NCBI GenBank assembly: GCA_963843645.1
Contig: CAWJLE010000003.1
Span: 682,001-746,000, forward strand
Length of the DNA: 64,000 bases
Direction of reading: 5' to 3'
DNA from: CAWJLE01 sp963843645
GTDB taxonomy: Bacteria; Chloroflexota; Anaerolineae; DAOTYC01
Positions 49,815 through 58,585 of this stretch are shown in pieces. The notes beneath the pieces were generated by a model. The model did not search any database. It was not told the origin of the DNA and worked only from the letters and a program-made list of their open reading frames with translations. The position numbers and the translations under genes were made by a program. How positions within the stretch are numbered: the stretch's first letter is position 1; every line of letters begins with the position of its first letter.

Positions 49815-51941
49815 ATGGACACCGAAGAACAACGACGCCAAAACAACCCATCAGGCTCGGACAGTGGACCGAAACGCCAGCCGCCACAGGACGATCGTTC
49901 GCCTGTACCTCAGCCACCTGTCAACCCGCAGAACCGCGCCTGGATTTGGTGGCTGGTCATGGCTGCGCTCCTGATTTGGAACGTCTTGGCCTTTTTACCC
50001 ACGCAACGGCCGGAGGCGGCGATTCCATACAGTGCTTTTCTGTCTCAGGTCACGGCCGGCAACGTCAAGTCGGTCCACATCTCGGGCAGCGAGATCACCG
50101 GTGAATTCGTGTCGCCGGTGACCTGGCCACCGGCCACGCCCACGGCGTCGGCGCCGGCCGCCACGTCAAACGGGACAGTCGCCGCGCCGGCCGTATCGGG
50201 GAAGACGGCCGCCCCGACGACTACATCTGGCGGGACAGCGCCCCCCCCGGCCGTTTCAGGTGGAACGTCGGGCCCCACACCAATGCCCTACAACACGTTC
50301 CAGACGACGTTCCCAGCCGAGGTCGGGGATCCGAATCTGGTGTCTCTGCTGCAGAGTCATCAGGTGGTGATTAACGTCGCCCCGCCGCCCAGCCCGATTC
50401 TAACCGCGCTGCTCTCGAATGGCCTTCCGTTGCTGCTCTTGATTCTGGGGCTGGTGTGGATTGGCCGGCAGTACAGTCAGAGCCAGTCAGGCGTGTTCGG
50501 ATTTGGGCGGAGCCGTGCGCGACGCTACACCGCGGACCAGCCGAACGTGACTTTCCAAGACGTGGCTGGGGCGGACGAGGCAAAGGGTGATCTGCAAGAG
50601 GTCGTCGACTTTCTGCGACATCCCCAGAAGTATCACGACCTTGGCGCCAGGATTCCACGCGGAGTCCTGCTCGTAGGCCCGCCCGGCACCGGCAAGACGT
50701 TGATGGGCCGGGCCGTGGCCGGAGAGGCCGATGTACCATTTTTCAGCATCAGCGCCTCGGAGTTCGTCGAAATGTTCGTCGGCGTTGGTGCCAGCCGCGT
50801 ACGCGACTTGTTCGAACAGGCGAAGGCCTCGGCGCCGGCCATCGTCTTCATAGACGAAATGGACGCCGTCGGCCGCCGCCGAGGTGCAGGCGTTGGCGCC
50901 ACGAACGATGAGCGTGAGCAGACCTTGAATCAGCTGTTGGTCGAGATGGACGGCTTCGATGAGCACCATGAAGTGATCGTTTTGGCTGCCACAAACCGCC
51001 CAGACGTCTTGGATCCGGCCTTGCTTCGGCCGGGTCGCTTCGATCGTCGCGTCACGGTCCCCCTTCCGGATCGCCCGGGACGCGAAGGCATCTTGCGCAT
51101 TCACACGCACGACTTGCCGCTGTCCGCGGACGTGGACCTGGCCGTGCTCTCACGAACGACGACGGGCTTCAGCGGCGCCGACCTGGCCAACCTCTGCAAC
51201 GAAGCCGCGTTGAACGCCGCTCGCAAGAACCACAAGCAGGTCAACTCGCTCGACTTCGAGGAAGCAATAGACAAGATCCTGCTGGGCGGAGCCCGCCCAG
51301 CATTGTTGGATAGCGAACAGCGCCGAGTGGTGGCAGTACACGAATCGGGACACGCGCTGGTCGCCTGGCTCACTCCCGAAACAGACCCAGTGCATAAAGT
51401 GACGATCATCCCTCACGGACAGGCCCTCGGCGTCACGGAGCAATTGCCGTCAGACGATCAAGTCAACTACAGCCAGGAATACCTGTTGGCCCGATTGGCC
51501 GTCATGCTCGGTGGCCGATCAGCCGAGAGGGTCGCGGTGGGCCACATCACCACCGGGGCAGAGAATGATCTCGTCCAGGCGACGCGTCTGGCGAGACGCA
51601 TGGTCACTCGCTGGGGCATGGGCAGCCTGGGACCAGTCGCTTTTCAGGCGGAAGAACAGCAGCCTTTTCTTGGCTACGAGCTCGCCCAGGGTCGAGATTT
51701 CAGTGAGGCGACGGCGGCGCAAATCGATCGCGACGTCCAGAGCCTGCTGCGCGAACGCGAGGAACACGTACGTCGCTTACTGGTAGAACACAAGCAAGAG
51801 TTGGATGCAGTGGTCACAGCACTGCTGCGCGATGAGACAGTTAGCCGGGATGAGCTGAGCCGGATACTGGGGCCTCGGCCGGGGGAAGTCGTTGAGGTCG
51901 TCCCGCAGGCTCTGGAACATCCTGGTCAACGTAATCAGTGA
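49815..51941 (+). CDS. ftsH: ATP-dependent membrane zinc protease FtsH with enlarged outer domain
   Basis: Degrades misfolded and short-lived membrane and cytoplasmic proteins. Proline-rich N-terminal tail (1-40), TM1 (43-60), outer domain (65-195), TM2 (196-217), AAA+ domain with Walker A GPPGTGKT (288-295), FIDEMDAVGRRRG and the second region of homology NRPDVLDPALLRPGRFDRR, then the protease site H509-E-S-G-H513. The outer domain contains a Pro/Thr/Ser/Ala-rich insertion at about 104-157 with repeated SGGTA/SGGTS units, absent from ordinary FtsH. 708 residues. ATG 49815 follows GAGGAG. Next gene overlaps. Confidence 0.95.
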   Translation: MDTEEQRRQNNPSGSDSGPKRQPPQDDRSPVPQPPVNPQNRAWIWWLVMAALLIWNVLAFLPTQRPEAAIPYSAFLSQVTAGNVKSVHISGSEITGEFVSPVTWPPATPTASAPAATSNGTVAAPAVSGKTAAPTTTSGGTAPPPAVSGGTSGPTPMPYNTFQTTFPAEVGDPNLVSLLQSHQVVINVAPPPSPILTALLSNGLPLLLLILGLVWIGRQYSQSQSGVFGFGRSRARRYTADQPNVTFQDVAGADEAKGDLQEVVDFLRHPQKYHDLGARIPRGVLLVGPPGTGKTLMGRAVAGEADVPFFSISASEFVEMFVGVGASRVRDLFEQAKASAPAIVFIDEMDAVGRRRGAGVGATNDEREQTLNQLLVEMDGFDEHHEVIVLAATNRPDVLDPALLRPGRFDRRVTVPLPDRPGREGILRIHTHDLPLSADVDLAVLSRTTTGFSGADLANLCNEAALNAARKNHKQVNSLDFEEAIDKILLGGARPALLDSEQRRVVAVHESGHALVAWLTPETDPVHKVTIIPHGQALGVTEQLPSDDQVNYSQEYLLARLAVMLGGRSAERVAVGHITTGAENDLVQATRLARRMVTRWGMGSLGPVAFQAEEQQPFLGYELAQGRDFSEATAAQIDRDVQSLLREREEHVRRLLVEHKQELDAVVTALLRDETVSRDELSRILGPRPGEVVEVVPQALEHPGQRNQ

Positions 51942-51958
51942 GGAACATGAGGAACATC

Positions 51959-53278
51959 ATGAAACGACATTTGGCACGTCTTATGGTAGTATTCTTGATC
52001 GTCGCTTTCGCATCCGGTCTGCTCAGCGGGTTTGCAGTCGGGCAGTCGAATGTGATCACCTCGATTTTTCCCGGCCTGGAGGCAGCTTCAGCCGGACCCG
52101 ATTATAATCTGATCGGCCAGGCGTGGGACACGATTAACCGCGTCTACGTTGACCGCCAGGCCATCAAGCCCCTCAACCTGACGTACGGCGCGATCAGCGG
52201 CATGACCGACGCGCTGGGTGATACCGGGCACAGCCGCTTCTTGACCCCAGACATGGTTCGCGAGCAGCAAACCCTGGTACAGGGTAAGTTCCAGGGAATC
52301 GGCGCAGAAGTCGAGATGAAAGACGGCGCCGTCACAATCGTGGCACCGTTTGACAACTCGCCGGCGCAGAAGGCCGGCCTGCGCCCTGGGGACATCATCG
52401 AGAAGGTCGAGGGACAGAGTGTCATGGGCCTGCAGCTCCACGAGGTGGTACAGAAGCTGCTTGGGAACGCAGGCACCAAAGTCACCATTACCGTCCTCAC
52501 GCCAAAAACTGGGAACGTTCGCGACGTCACTTTGACCCGCCAGGAGATCACAATTCAAGAGGTCACCTGGCAGCAGATCCCCGGAACGACTATCGCTCAC
52601 TTGCGACTCTCCAGCTTCAGCGAGACGGCGCAGCAAGACTTGCGCCGGGCGCTCAGTCAGATCGAACAGCAGAAGCTCACCGGCATCATCCTCGATTTGC
52701 GTGACAACCCCGGTGGACTTCTCAATGAGGCGGTTCAGGTGGCCAGTCAGTTTCTGACCAACGGGAACGTAGTCCTGGTGAAGGACGCCTCCGGCAAGGA
52801 GACGCCTCTTGCGGTGAGACCGGGCGGGATGGCGACGACGATACCGATGGTTGTTCTGATCAATGGCGGCACCGCGAGCGCGGCTGAGATCGTGTCAGGA
52901 GCGCTGCAGGACGATCATCGCGCCACCTTGATAGGCAGCAAGACGTTCGGCACCGGTACCGTGCTCCAGCAATATCCTCTGTCCGACGGCTCCGCGTTGC
53001 TCTTGGCGACAGGCGAATGGCTCACACCGGACGGAAGGGTCATCTGGCACAACGGCATCAGCCCGGACATCGAGGTATCGTTGGATCCGAACGTGTCTCC
53101 CCTGTTCCCGCTGGCAGAGCGCAATATGACCGCCGCCGAAATCCAGGCGAGCAAAGATCAGCAGTTGTTGCGGGCCATCGCCGAACTATCGAGCACTCAC
53201 CTGCCGCAGGCGAAAGTGCCGGGCGTTGCTGCTCCGGCGGGAAGCGCGGCCGTTCCGGACCCGGGAGCCGGGAATTAG
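51959..53278 (+). CDS. S41 family carboxy-terminal processing peptidase (CtpA-like)
   Basis: Secreted or membrane-anchored serine protease. Signal/anchor helix at 8-28, a conserved N-terminal domain (AWDTINRVYVDR), PDZ domain (APFDNSPAQKAGLRPGDIIEKV), and the S41 catalytic core with LDLRDNPGGLL, nucleophile Ser in INGGTASAAEI and Lys in GSKTFGTGTV (Ser/Lys dyad). 439 residues. Three in-frame starts are possible (GTG 51938, ATG 51947, ATG 51959); the last has the best spaced GAGGAAC site. Tight linkage to ftsH points to joint envelope quality control. Confidence 0.92.
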   Translation: MKRHLARLMVVFLIVAFASGLLSGFAVGQSNVITSIFPGLEAASAGPDYNLIGQAWDTINRVYVDRQAIKPLNLTYGAISGMTDALGDTGHSRFLTPDMVREQQTLVQGKFQGIGAEVEMKDGAVTIVAPFDNSPAQKAGLRPGDIIEKVEGQSVMGLQLHEVVQKLLGNAGTKVTITVLTPKTGNVRDVTLTRQEITIQEVTWQQIPGTTIAHLRLSSFSETAQQDLRRALSQIEQQKLTGIILDLRDNPGGLLNEAVQVASQFLTNGNVVLVKDASGKETPLAVRPGGMATTIPMVVLINGGTASAAEIVSGALQDDHRATLIGSKTFGTGTVLQQYPLSDGSALLLATGEWLTPDGRVIWHNGISPDIEVSLDPNVSPLFPLAERNMTAAEIQASKDQQLLRAIAELSSTHLPQAKVPGVAAPAGSAAVPDPGAGN

Positions 53279-53307
53279 CCTTCCGAAGCCCTGAGGGCTT
53301 CGGAAGG
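53279..53307. terminator. Hairpin between ctp and the ferredoxin gene
   Basis: CCTTCCGAAGCCC (53279-53291) pairs with GGGCTTCGGAAGG (53295-53307), 13 bp with a 3-nt loop, in an convergent gap of 39 bases. Same CTTCCGAAG arm as at 744 and 40851. Confidence 0.8.
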
Positions 53308-53317
53308 CCTGCCAACA

Positions 53318-53554
53318 TCAGCTTTCTACGTGGATCACTTCGACGGGGCAATTGTCCGCCGCGGCCTGAACGCAATCGGCCAATTCTTCGGGAGCCTCGC
53401 CCTGGGCCGGATCTCCGCCCGTGCGATATGTCTCCACGACTTGGCTCTGGCCGTCTTCCGGGTTCTCCTCGAAGAAGTCCGGGCAATCGCTCCAGCACAC
53501 GGCGCAGCTGATGCAGTCGTCACGGTCGATGGATACCTTTTGCTTCCCTGCCAT
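53318..53554 (-). CDS. Ferredoxin, single [4Fe-4S] type
   Basis: 78 residues. The cluster is held by CISCAVCWSDCP (C-x2-C-x2... pattern of monocluster ferredoxins) and a distal Cys in DNCPVEVI. The middle is an acidic loop with Gln/Gly/Pro-rich residues (GGDPAQGEAPEE). It could serve low-potential enzymes such as the aldehyde oxidoreductase elsewhere in the window, though they are not linked. ATG 53554 follows AGGGAG. Confidence 0.88.
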   Translation of the reverse strand: MAGKQKVSIDRDDCISCAVCWSDCPDFFEENPEDGQSQVVETYRTGGDPAQGEAPEELADCVQAAADNCPVEVIHVES

Positions 53555-53772
53555 GTCTCTAGTTACTCCCTTCGTGGTGAGTGTCTGAGTGGGGGTTGCT
53601 TCAGTCGACAGTCGTTATGCTGCTGATACAGACGAGAAGGGTTGCTGCGTGTCCGGAGCGTGGTGCGTGCCGGTAGACTGTGAGGAATTCACGGAAACCA
53701 GCCACAGCCTGGTGAATAATCTTAATCAGATTGGGCTATAATGCAAGGCTTCTGCCTCAAAGGAGGTGTGAA

Positions 53773-54948
53773 ATGATGAACCTGCCAACCGAACAGGAAC
53801 TGCGAACGCTGATTGAAAGACGAGAGGGACCCTGCGTCTCCATCTTCATCCCGACTCGCCGTTCCGGACCCGAGGCTCAGCAGAACCCCATCAGGCTCAG
53901 GAACATGCTTCGTCAAGCCGAAGAGCGTCTCGTCGTGGGTGGGCGACGGGCTCCGGAAGCACGGAAGTTGCTGCAGCCAGCGCAAGATCTGCTGGAGAAC
54001 AGGGATTTCTGGCGGCACCAGGGAGACGGCCTGGCGTTGTTTATCTCCCCGGAGCTTTTCGACTTCTACCGGTCGCCGTCTCCGTTCGAAGAGATGCTGG
54101 TGGTCGCCGATCGCTTTCACGTCAAGCCGCTTTTGCCTGTGCTCAGCAGCAATGGGCGGTTCTACGTCCTCGCGTTGAGTCAGAACGAAGTCAGGCTCAT
54201 CGAGGGCACACGCTACAGCGTCAACGAGCTGCAGCTGACTCAGGTCCCGGCGAGCCTCGCCGAGGCGTTACAGTACACGGAGCGTGAGAAGCAACTGCAG
54301 TTTCACACCCGTACGTCGACCGGTCAGGCGGGACGAGCAGCCATGTTCCATGGTCAGGGCGCCGGTTCCGACGAGGAAGCGAAGACCCGAATTCTGGAAT
54401 ATTTCCAGCAGGTGGACAAAGGCCTGCAGGAGGTCTTCCAGGAGCAGCGGGTACCACTGGTCCTGGCAGGCGTGGATTACCTGCTTCCGATCTACCGCGA
54501 AGCCACCGGTTACCGATACCTGCTATCCGAAGCAATTGAGGGCAATCCCGACGAGCTGAGTGCCGCGGAGTTGCACGACCGGGCCTGGGGAATCGTGTGG
54601 CCGTTCTTCGAGCAGGCGCATCACGAGGCCTTTGACAGGTACTACACTCTATCGGACGGCGACCACGTATCGAAAGATTTGAACAAGATCATTCCGGCTG
54701 CCTACTACGGTCAGATCGACACGCTCTTCGTAGCTGTAGGCTGCCAACGATGGGGACGATTCGACCCCAGCACCACTGAGGTCGCCCTCCACGCCGAGCA
54801 GCTGCCCGGTGACGAAGATCTGCTGGACTTCGCTGCAATCCACACGCTGTTGCACGGTGGGTCAGTCCACGCGACCGAGCCGGAGAAGGTACCGGACCAC
54901 ACCGAGCTCGCCGCCATCTTCCGTTGGAAGCCGCCCGTCGCCCAGTGA
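53773..54948 (+). CDS. baeRF3-type (archaeo-eukaryotic release factor-like) protein
   Basis: 391 residues matching the baeRF3 family, bacterial proteins related to the eRF1/aRF1 central and C-terminal folds and proposed to act on stalled ribosomes. Typical blocks: REGPCVSIFIPTRRSGPEAQ, FWRHQGDGLALFI, DRFHVKPLLPVLSSNGRFYV, LAGVDYLLPIYREATGY and QIDTLFVAVGCQRWG. There is no GGQ tripeptide obvious as in true aRF1, so peptide release is not implied. ATG 53773 follows AGGAGGTG. A TATAAT at 53737 is a possible -10. Monocistronic. Confidence 0.78.
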   Translation: MMNLPTEQELRTLIERREGPCVSIFIPTRRSGPEAQQNPIRLRNMLRQAEERLVVGGRRAPEARKLLQPAQDLLENRDFWRHQGDGLALFISPELFDFYRSPSPFEEMLVVADRFHVKPLLPVLSSNGRFYVLALSQNEVRLIEGTRYSVNELQLTQVPASLAEALQYTEREKQLQFHTRTSTGQAGRAAMFHGQGAGSDEEAKTRILEYFQQVDKGLQEVFQEQRVPLVLAGVDYLLPIYREATGYRYLLSEAIEGNPDELSAAELHDRAWGIVWPFFEQAHHEAFDRYYTLSDGDHVSKDLNKIIPAAYYGQIDTLFVAVGCQRWGRFDPSTTEVALHAEQLPGDEDLLDFAAIHTLLHGGSVHATEPEKVPDHTELAAIFRWKPPVAQ

Positions 54949-54966
54949 GCGCGTATCAAATCGCGG

Positions 54967-55012
54967 AGACGCGGGGACGCGAAGAGCAGCGCTCACTCGC
55001 GTCCCCGCGTCT
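54967..55012. terminator. Bidirectional hairpin between the baeRF3 and livF genes
   Basis: A perfect 16-bp stem (54967-54982 with 54997-55012, core CGCGGGGACGCG) and 14-nt loop between convergent genes. Confidence 0.8.
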
Positions 55013-55050
55013 TGTCTGATTTCGATCATTCTGACGCGGGAAACAAGTCC

Positions 55051-55758
55051 TTACGCGATTCCCAGATAGGCCTTTCGCACAGCGTCGTTCTGCGCCAGCT
55101 CTGCACCGGGCCCCTGCAACACGATCTGTCCGCTCTCCAGGATGTAGCCGTAGTCCGCCACCTCCAGCGCGGCCCGCGCATTCTGCTCGACCAGCAGGAT
55201 CGTCTTGCCCTCATCGTGGATGCGCTGGATGATGCCGAAGATCTGCTCCACCAGAATCGGCGCGAGACCGAGCGAGGGCTCGTCCATCATCAGCAGCTTG
55301 GGGCTCGACATCATGGCGCGGCCGACCGCAAGCATCTGCTGCTCGCCCCCGGACAGAGTGCCCGCCAGTTGCGTCTTGCGCTCCAACAGCCGCGGGAACA
55401 GCGTGTATACCTCTTCGATGTCCCGCGCGACGCCGTCCACATCCGTCCGCGTGTGCGCGCCCAATTGCAGATTTTCCAGCACCGTCATGTCCACGAACAC
55501 GCGGCGGCCCTCAGGCACCATCACTACGCCTCTCTCGACGATCTTGTGCGGCTCCACGCCGATCAGACTCCTGTCGTCGAATGTGACCTGGCCGGCGGCC
55601 GGCTTGACGATGCCTGAGATGGTCCGGATCGTCGTGCTCTTTCCGGCCCCATTCGCACCGATCAACGTGACGATCTGGCCGTCCGGCACTTCCAGCGAGA
55701 TGCCGCGCAGGGCCTGAATACCCCCGTAATTCACTTGAAGATTCTCAATTCTTAGCAT
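55051..55758 (-). CDS. livF: Second Liv system: ATPase, LivF class
   Basis: 235 residues: Walker A GANGAGKST, VMVPEGRRVFVDMTVLENL, signature LSGGEQQMLAVGRAMM, Walker B LMMDEPSLGLAP, VEQNARAAL. Last gene of a five-gene minus-strand cluster in the usual order K-H-M-G-F. ATG 55758 lies inside the end of livG (14-base overlap). It lacks the charged tail of the LivF at 12715. Confidence 0.93.
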   Translation of the reverse strand: MLRIENLQVNYGGIQALRGISLEVPDGQIVTLIGANGAGKSTTIRTISGIVKPAAGQVTFDDRSLIGVEPHKIVERGVVMVPEGRRVFVDMTVLENLQLGAHTRTDVDGVARDIEEVYTLFPRLLERKTQLAGTLSGGEQQMLAVGRAMMSSPKLLMMDEPSLGLAPILVEQIFGIIQRIHDEGKTILLVEQNARAALEVADYGYILESGQIVLQGPGAELAQNDAVRKAYLGIA

Positions 55759-56521
55759 GTGCGCTCACACCCAGATACGCTTCGATGACCTTAGGGTCAT
55801 TTTGGATCTCTTCGGGCACGCCCCGGGCGATGGTATCGCCATAATTCAGGACGAGCATGCGCTCACAGATGCCCATGACCAGTCGCATATGGTGCTCGAT
55901 CAAGAAGATCGTCAGGTCGAAGTCGCGCCGTATCCGCAGGATGAAGTCCATCAGGTCGTGCGTCTCCTCTGGGTTCATGCCCGCGGCCGGCTCGTCCAGC
56001 AGCAACAGCTTGGGCTGCGTAGCCAGCGCCCGGGCAATCTCCAGCCGGCGCTGTCGACCATATGGCAGGCTGCTCGCCTGCTCCATCGCCAGAGGCAGCA
56101 ACCCTACCGTCCGCAGCATCTCCATCGACTTCTCGTCGATCAAGCGATCCTCCATCTCATAGGATGGCCAATTAATGCCTGCGGCGACCGGGTTCGATTT
56201 CAAACGCAAGTGGTGGGCCACCTTCACGTTGTCCAGCACGCTCATGTTGCCAAACAGACGAATGTTCTGGAACGTGCGGGCGATGCCCAGGCAAGTGATC
56301 TGGTCCGTCCGCAGTCCACCGATCTCCCTGTCGCCCAGACGAACCCTGCCGCCCGACGGCTTGTATACGCCGGTGATGACGTTGAACGCAGTGGTTTTGC
56401 CGGAACCGTTCGGACCGATCAAGCCCACCAGCTCGCCCTTTTCCAGCTCCACGTTCAGGTCATTCAGGGCCACCAGGCCCCCAAATTGCTTGGTTAGATG
56501 CTCTACTTTGAGGACGCTCAC
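55745..56521 (-). CDS. livG: Second Liv system: ATPase, LivG class
   Basis: 258 residues from GTG 56521, which overlaps the livM stop as GTGA. Walker A GPNGSGKTT, GIARTFQNIRLFGNMSVLDNV, signature SLPYGRQRRLEIARAL, Walker B LLLDEPAAGMNP, LIEHHMRLVMGI. A stand-alone protein, unlike the fused LivG at 10860. Confidence 0.93.
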   Translation of the reverse strand: MSVLKVEHLTKQFGGLVALNDLNVELEKGELVGLIGPNGSGKTTAFNVITGVYKPSGGRVRLGDREIGGLRTDQITCLGIARTFQNIRLFGNMSVLDNVKVAHHLRLKSNPVAAGINWPSYEMEDRLIDEKSMEMLRTVGLLPLAMEQASSLPYGRQRRLEIARALATQPKLLLLDEPAAGMNPEETHDLMDFILRIRRDFDLTIFLIEHHMRLVMGICERMLVLNYGDTIARGVPEEIQNDPKVIEAYLGVSAHAKN

Positions 56522-57597
56522 TCTTGCACCCCGGCGCTTTCCGTCGCAACCCTCGGCTCGTCCCGCCACAATCCCAGCTTCGTCAACAGCCACTTCCACG
56601 AGAACTCGCTCGTCCCCATAATACCGCGCCGGTAGAAGATGATTACCACCAGGAAGATGATAGAGAAGATCACCAGTCGCATGCCAGGCACGCCGGGAAT
56701 GGTGATCGGCCCAAGGGCCATCGGCTGGTCGATGGGACGCAAGATCTCGAACAGGCTGATGTAGAGCGCCGACCCAATCAGGTTGCCCGTGATGCTGCCC
56801 ACGCCGCCCAGGACGACAATCGTCACCACCTGGTAAGACAGCAGGAACGTGAACAGGTTCGGATCGATCGTGCTGATCAGAGTGGCGTATAGCCCCCCTC
56901 CAACGCCGATGAAAAAGGCCGATACGGTGAAAGCCAGCAGTTTGTGGTTGAAGACATTGATGCCCATCGCCCCGGCGGCCAGCTCATCGTCGCGAATGGC
57001 CTTGAACGCACGCCCGTATGAGCTGCTGACCAGCGTCTTCACAAAGAGCACGGTGACGATCAGGCAACCCCAACTCCACAACAACGTCGTGTTCGCCGGA
57101 ATGCCTTTCAGGCCCAACGCGCCGTTGGTTATGTTCTGCAGGTTCATGTTGATTACGCGAATGATCTCTGCCAGGCCAAGCGTGACGATGGCCATGTAGT
57201 CGCCCCGGAACTGAAGGCTTGGCAGCGCCACGATGAACCCCACGATGGCCGTGATCATACCCGCAGCGACCAGCGCGGGCAGGAACGGCAGTGAAATTTT
57301 GTCCAGCGGTGACATCATAGGTACCATGAAGAAGTTCTGCGCCTTCTGTTCCGCTGACATCGTCAACAACGCCACAACGTACGCGCCGACTGCCGCGAAC
57401 CCGGCATGCCCCAGCGTAAACTGCCCCGTGTAGCCGTAGACCAGATTGAAGGTGATCGCCCATATGGCGTTGATGCCGATCAGGTTCAGCACTCGGCGCG
57501 TGTACGGATCCAGGTTAGTCTGTGCCCACCACAAGCCAAGGAAGATCAAGATGATACTGATGAAGGTCAGAATTCGACTGACGGTTTTCTTTTCCAT
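56518..57597 (-). CDS. livM: Second Liv system: permease, LivM class
   Basis: 359 residues with about nine hydrophobic segments. IWAITFNLVYGYTGQFTLGHAGFAAVG is the LivM hallmark; GRAFKAIRDDELAAGAMGINVFNHK is the cytoplasmic coupling region. It has a somewhat longer first outer loop (about 85-110) than the other LivM. ATG 57597 is chosen for the charged-then-hydrophobic start (MEKKTVSRILTF); the livH stop is 7 bases upstream. Confidence 0.9.
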   Translation of the reverse strand: MEKKTVSRILTFISIILIFLGLWWAQTNLDPYTRRVLNLIGINAIWAITFNLVYGYTGQFTLGHAGFAAVGAYVVALLTMSAEQKAQNFFMVPMMSPLDKISLPFLPALVAAGMITAIVGFIVALPSLQFRGDYMAIVTLGLAEIIRVINMNLQNITNGALGLKGIPANTTLLWSWGCLIVTVLFVKTLVSSSYGRAFKAIRDDELAAGAMGINVFNHKLLAFTVSAFFIGVGGGLYATLISTIDPNLFTFLLSYQVVTIVVLGGVGSITGNLIGSALYISLFEILRPIDQPMALGPITIPGVPGMRLVIFSIIFLVVIIFYRRGIMGTSEFSWKWLLTKLGLWRDEPRVATESAGVQE

Positions 57598-57604
57598 ATT
57601 ACAG

Positions 57605-58498
57605 CTATGCCTTCTCTCCGGCATCGTTGCCCATGATGCCGGTCGGCTTGATAAACAGGATCAGGATGAGCAGCCCGTACGCGAACATGTACTTCCAACT
57701 TGCCATGTCGGGGAAGAAAGCCACCACCATGATCTCGCCGACGCCCAGGATGAGCCCACCTAACATGGCGCCCGGCACCGAGCCGATGCCGCCCACGACG
57801 GCGGCGATGAAACACTTCAGGCCAGGGTAGACGCCCATCAGCGGAGTCAACTGGGGGAACTTCATGGCCCACATCACGGCCCCAACGCCCGCCAGGGCGG
57901 AGCCCAGTGCGAAAGTGAACGACACGACCCAGTTCACGTCGATCCCCATCAGCCGCGCGGCCTCGAAGTCGCGGGCCACTGCACGCATGGCTCGTCCGGT
58001 TTTGGTGCGATACACCAACCAGAACATCACGCCCAGGAGCGCTAGCGAGATTCCGATGATGAACAGGGTCAGGCTGCTGAAACGTACCCCGCCGACGATC
58101 ATCTCTGTTGAGAACACTTTCGGCTGAGGGAAGGCCTTGGGCCGCCCGCCGAAGATCACATTCGCCAGGTTCTCTAATAGAAGCGATGCGCCGATGGCCG
58201 AGATCAGCGCCGAGATGCGTGGTGCGTCGCGCAGGGGTCGGTACGCGGCCCGCTCCACGGTCACACCCAGCGCCACCGTCAATGCAATTGCCAGGGGGAA
58301 CGAGATCCACCACGGCATCGTGAACAGCGCAACCCCGTAGAAAGCAAAGTACGCACCCATCATCACGATGTCGCCGTGTGCAAAGTTGATCAGGCGGAGA
58401 ATCCCGTACACGAGCGTGTAGCCAATCGCGATAAGTGCGTACAATGCCCCCAATGAGATTCCGTTGGCAAGGTGCTGCATGAACAACGTAAAGGTCAT
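57605..58498 (-). CDS. livH: Second Liv system: permease, LivH class
   Basis: 297 residues, eight or so TM segments: ANGISLGALYALIAIGYTLVYG, INFAHGDIVMMGAYFAF, ARDFEAARLMGIDVN, KCFIAAVVGGIGSVPGAMLGG. Of three consecutive ATG codons (58504, 58501, 58498) the last is best spaced from CGGAG. A strong terminator lies just upstream, after the receptor gene. Confidence 0.9.
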   Translation of the reverse strand: MTFTLFMQHLANGISLGALYALIAIGYTLVYGILRLINFAHGDIVMMGAYFAFYGVALFTMPWWISFPLAIALTVALGVTVERAAYRPLRDAPRISALISAIGASLLLENLANVIFGGRPKAFPQPKVFSTEMIVGGVRFSSLTLFIIGISLALLGVMFWLVYRTKTGRAMRAVARDFEAARLMGIDVNWVVSFTFALGSALAGVGAVMWAMKFPQLTPLMGVYPGLKCFIAAVVGGIGSVPGAMLGGLILGVGEIMVVAFFPDMASWKYMFAYGLLILILFIKPTGIMGNDAGEKA

Positions 58499-58536
58499 CA
58501 TCATCTCCGATCGGGCCGTCGCGTGGAGCCCGAATG

Positions 58537-58575
58537 AAAAAACCTGGGGGAGAAGGTTCCGCTCTTCTCCCCCAG
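58537..58575 (-). terminator. Intrinsic terminator between the receptor and livH
   Basis: CTGGGGGAGAAG (58544-58555) and CTTCTCCCCCAG (58564-58575), 12-bp perfect stem; on the minus strand GTTTTTT follows directly. It stands inside the gene cluster, so the permease and ATPase genes depend on read-through or another promoter. Confidence 0.85.
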
Positions 58576-58585
58576 ACACTCACCC

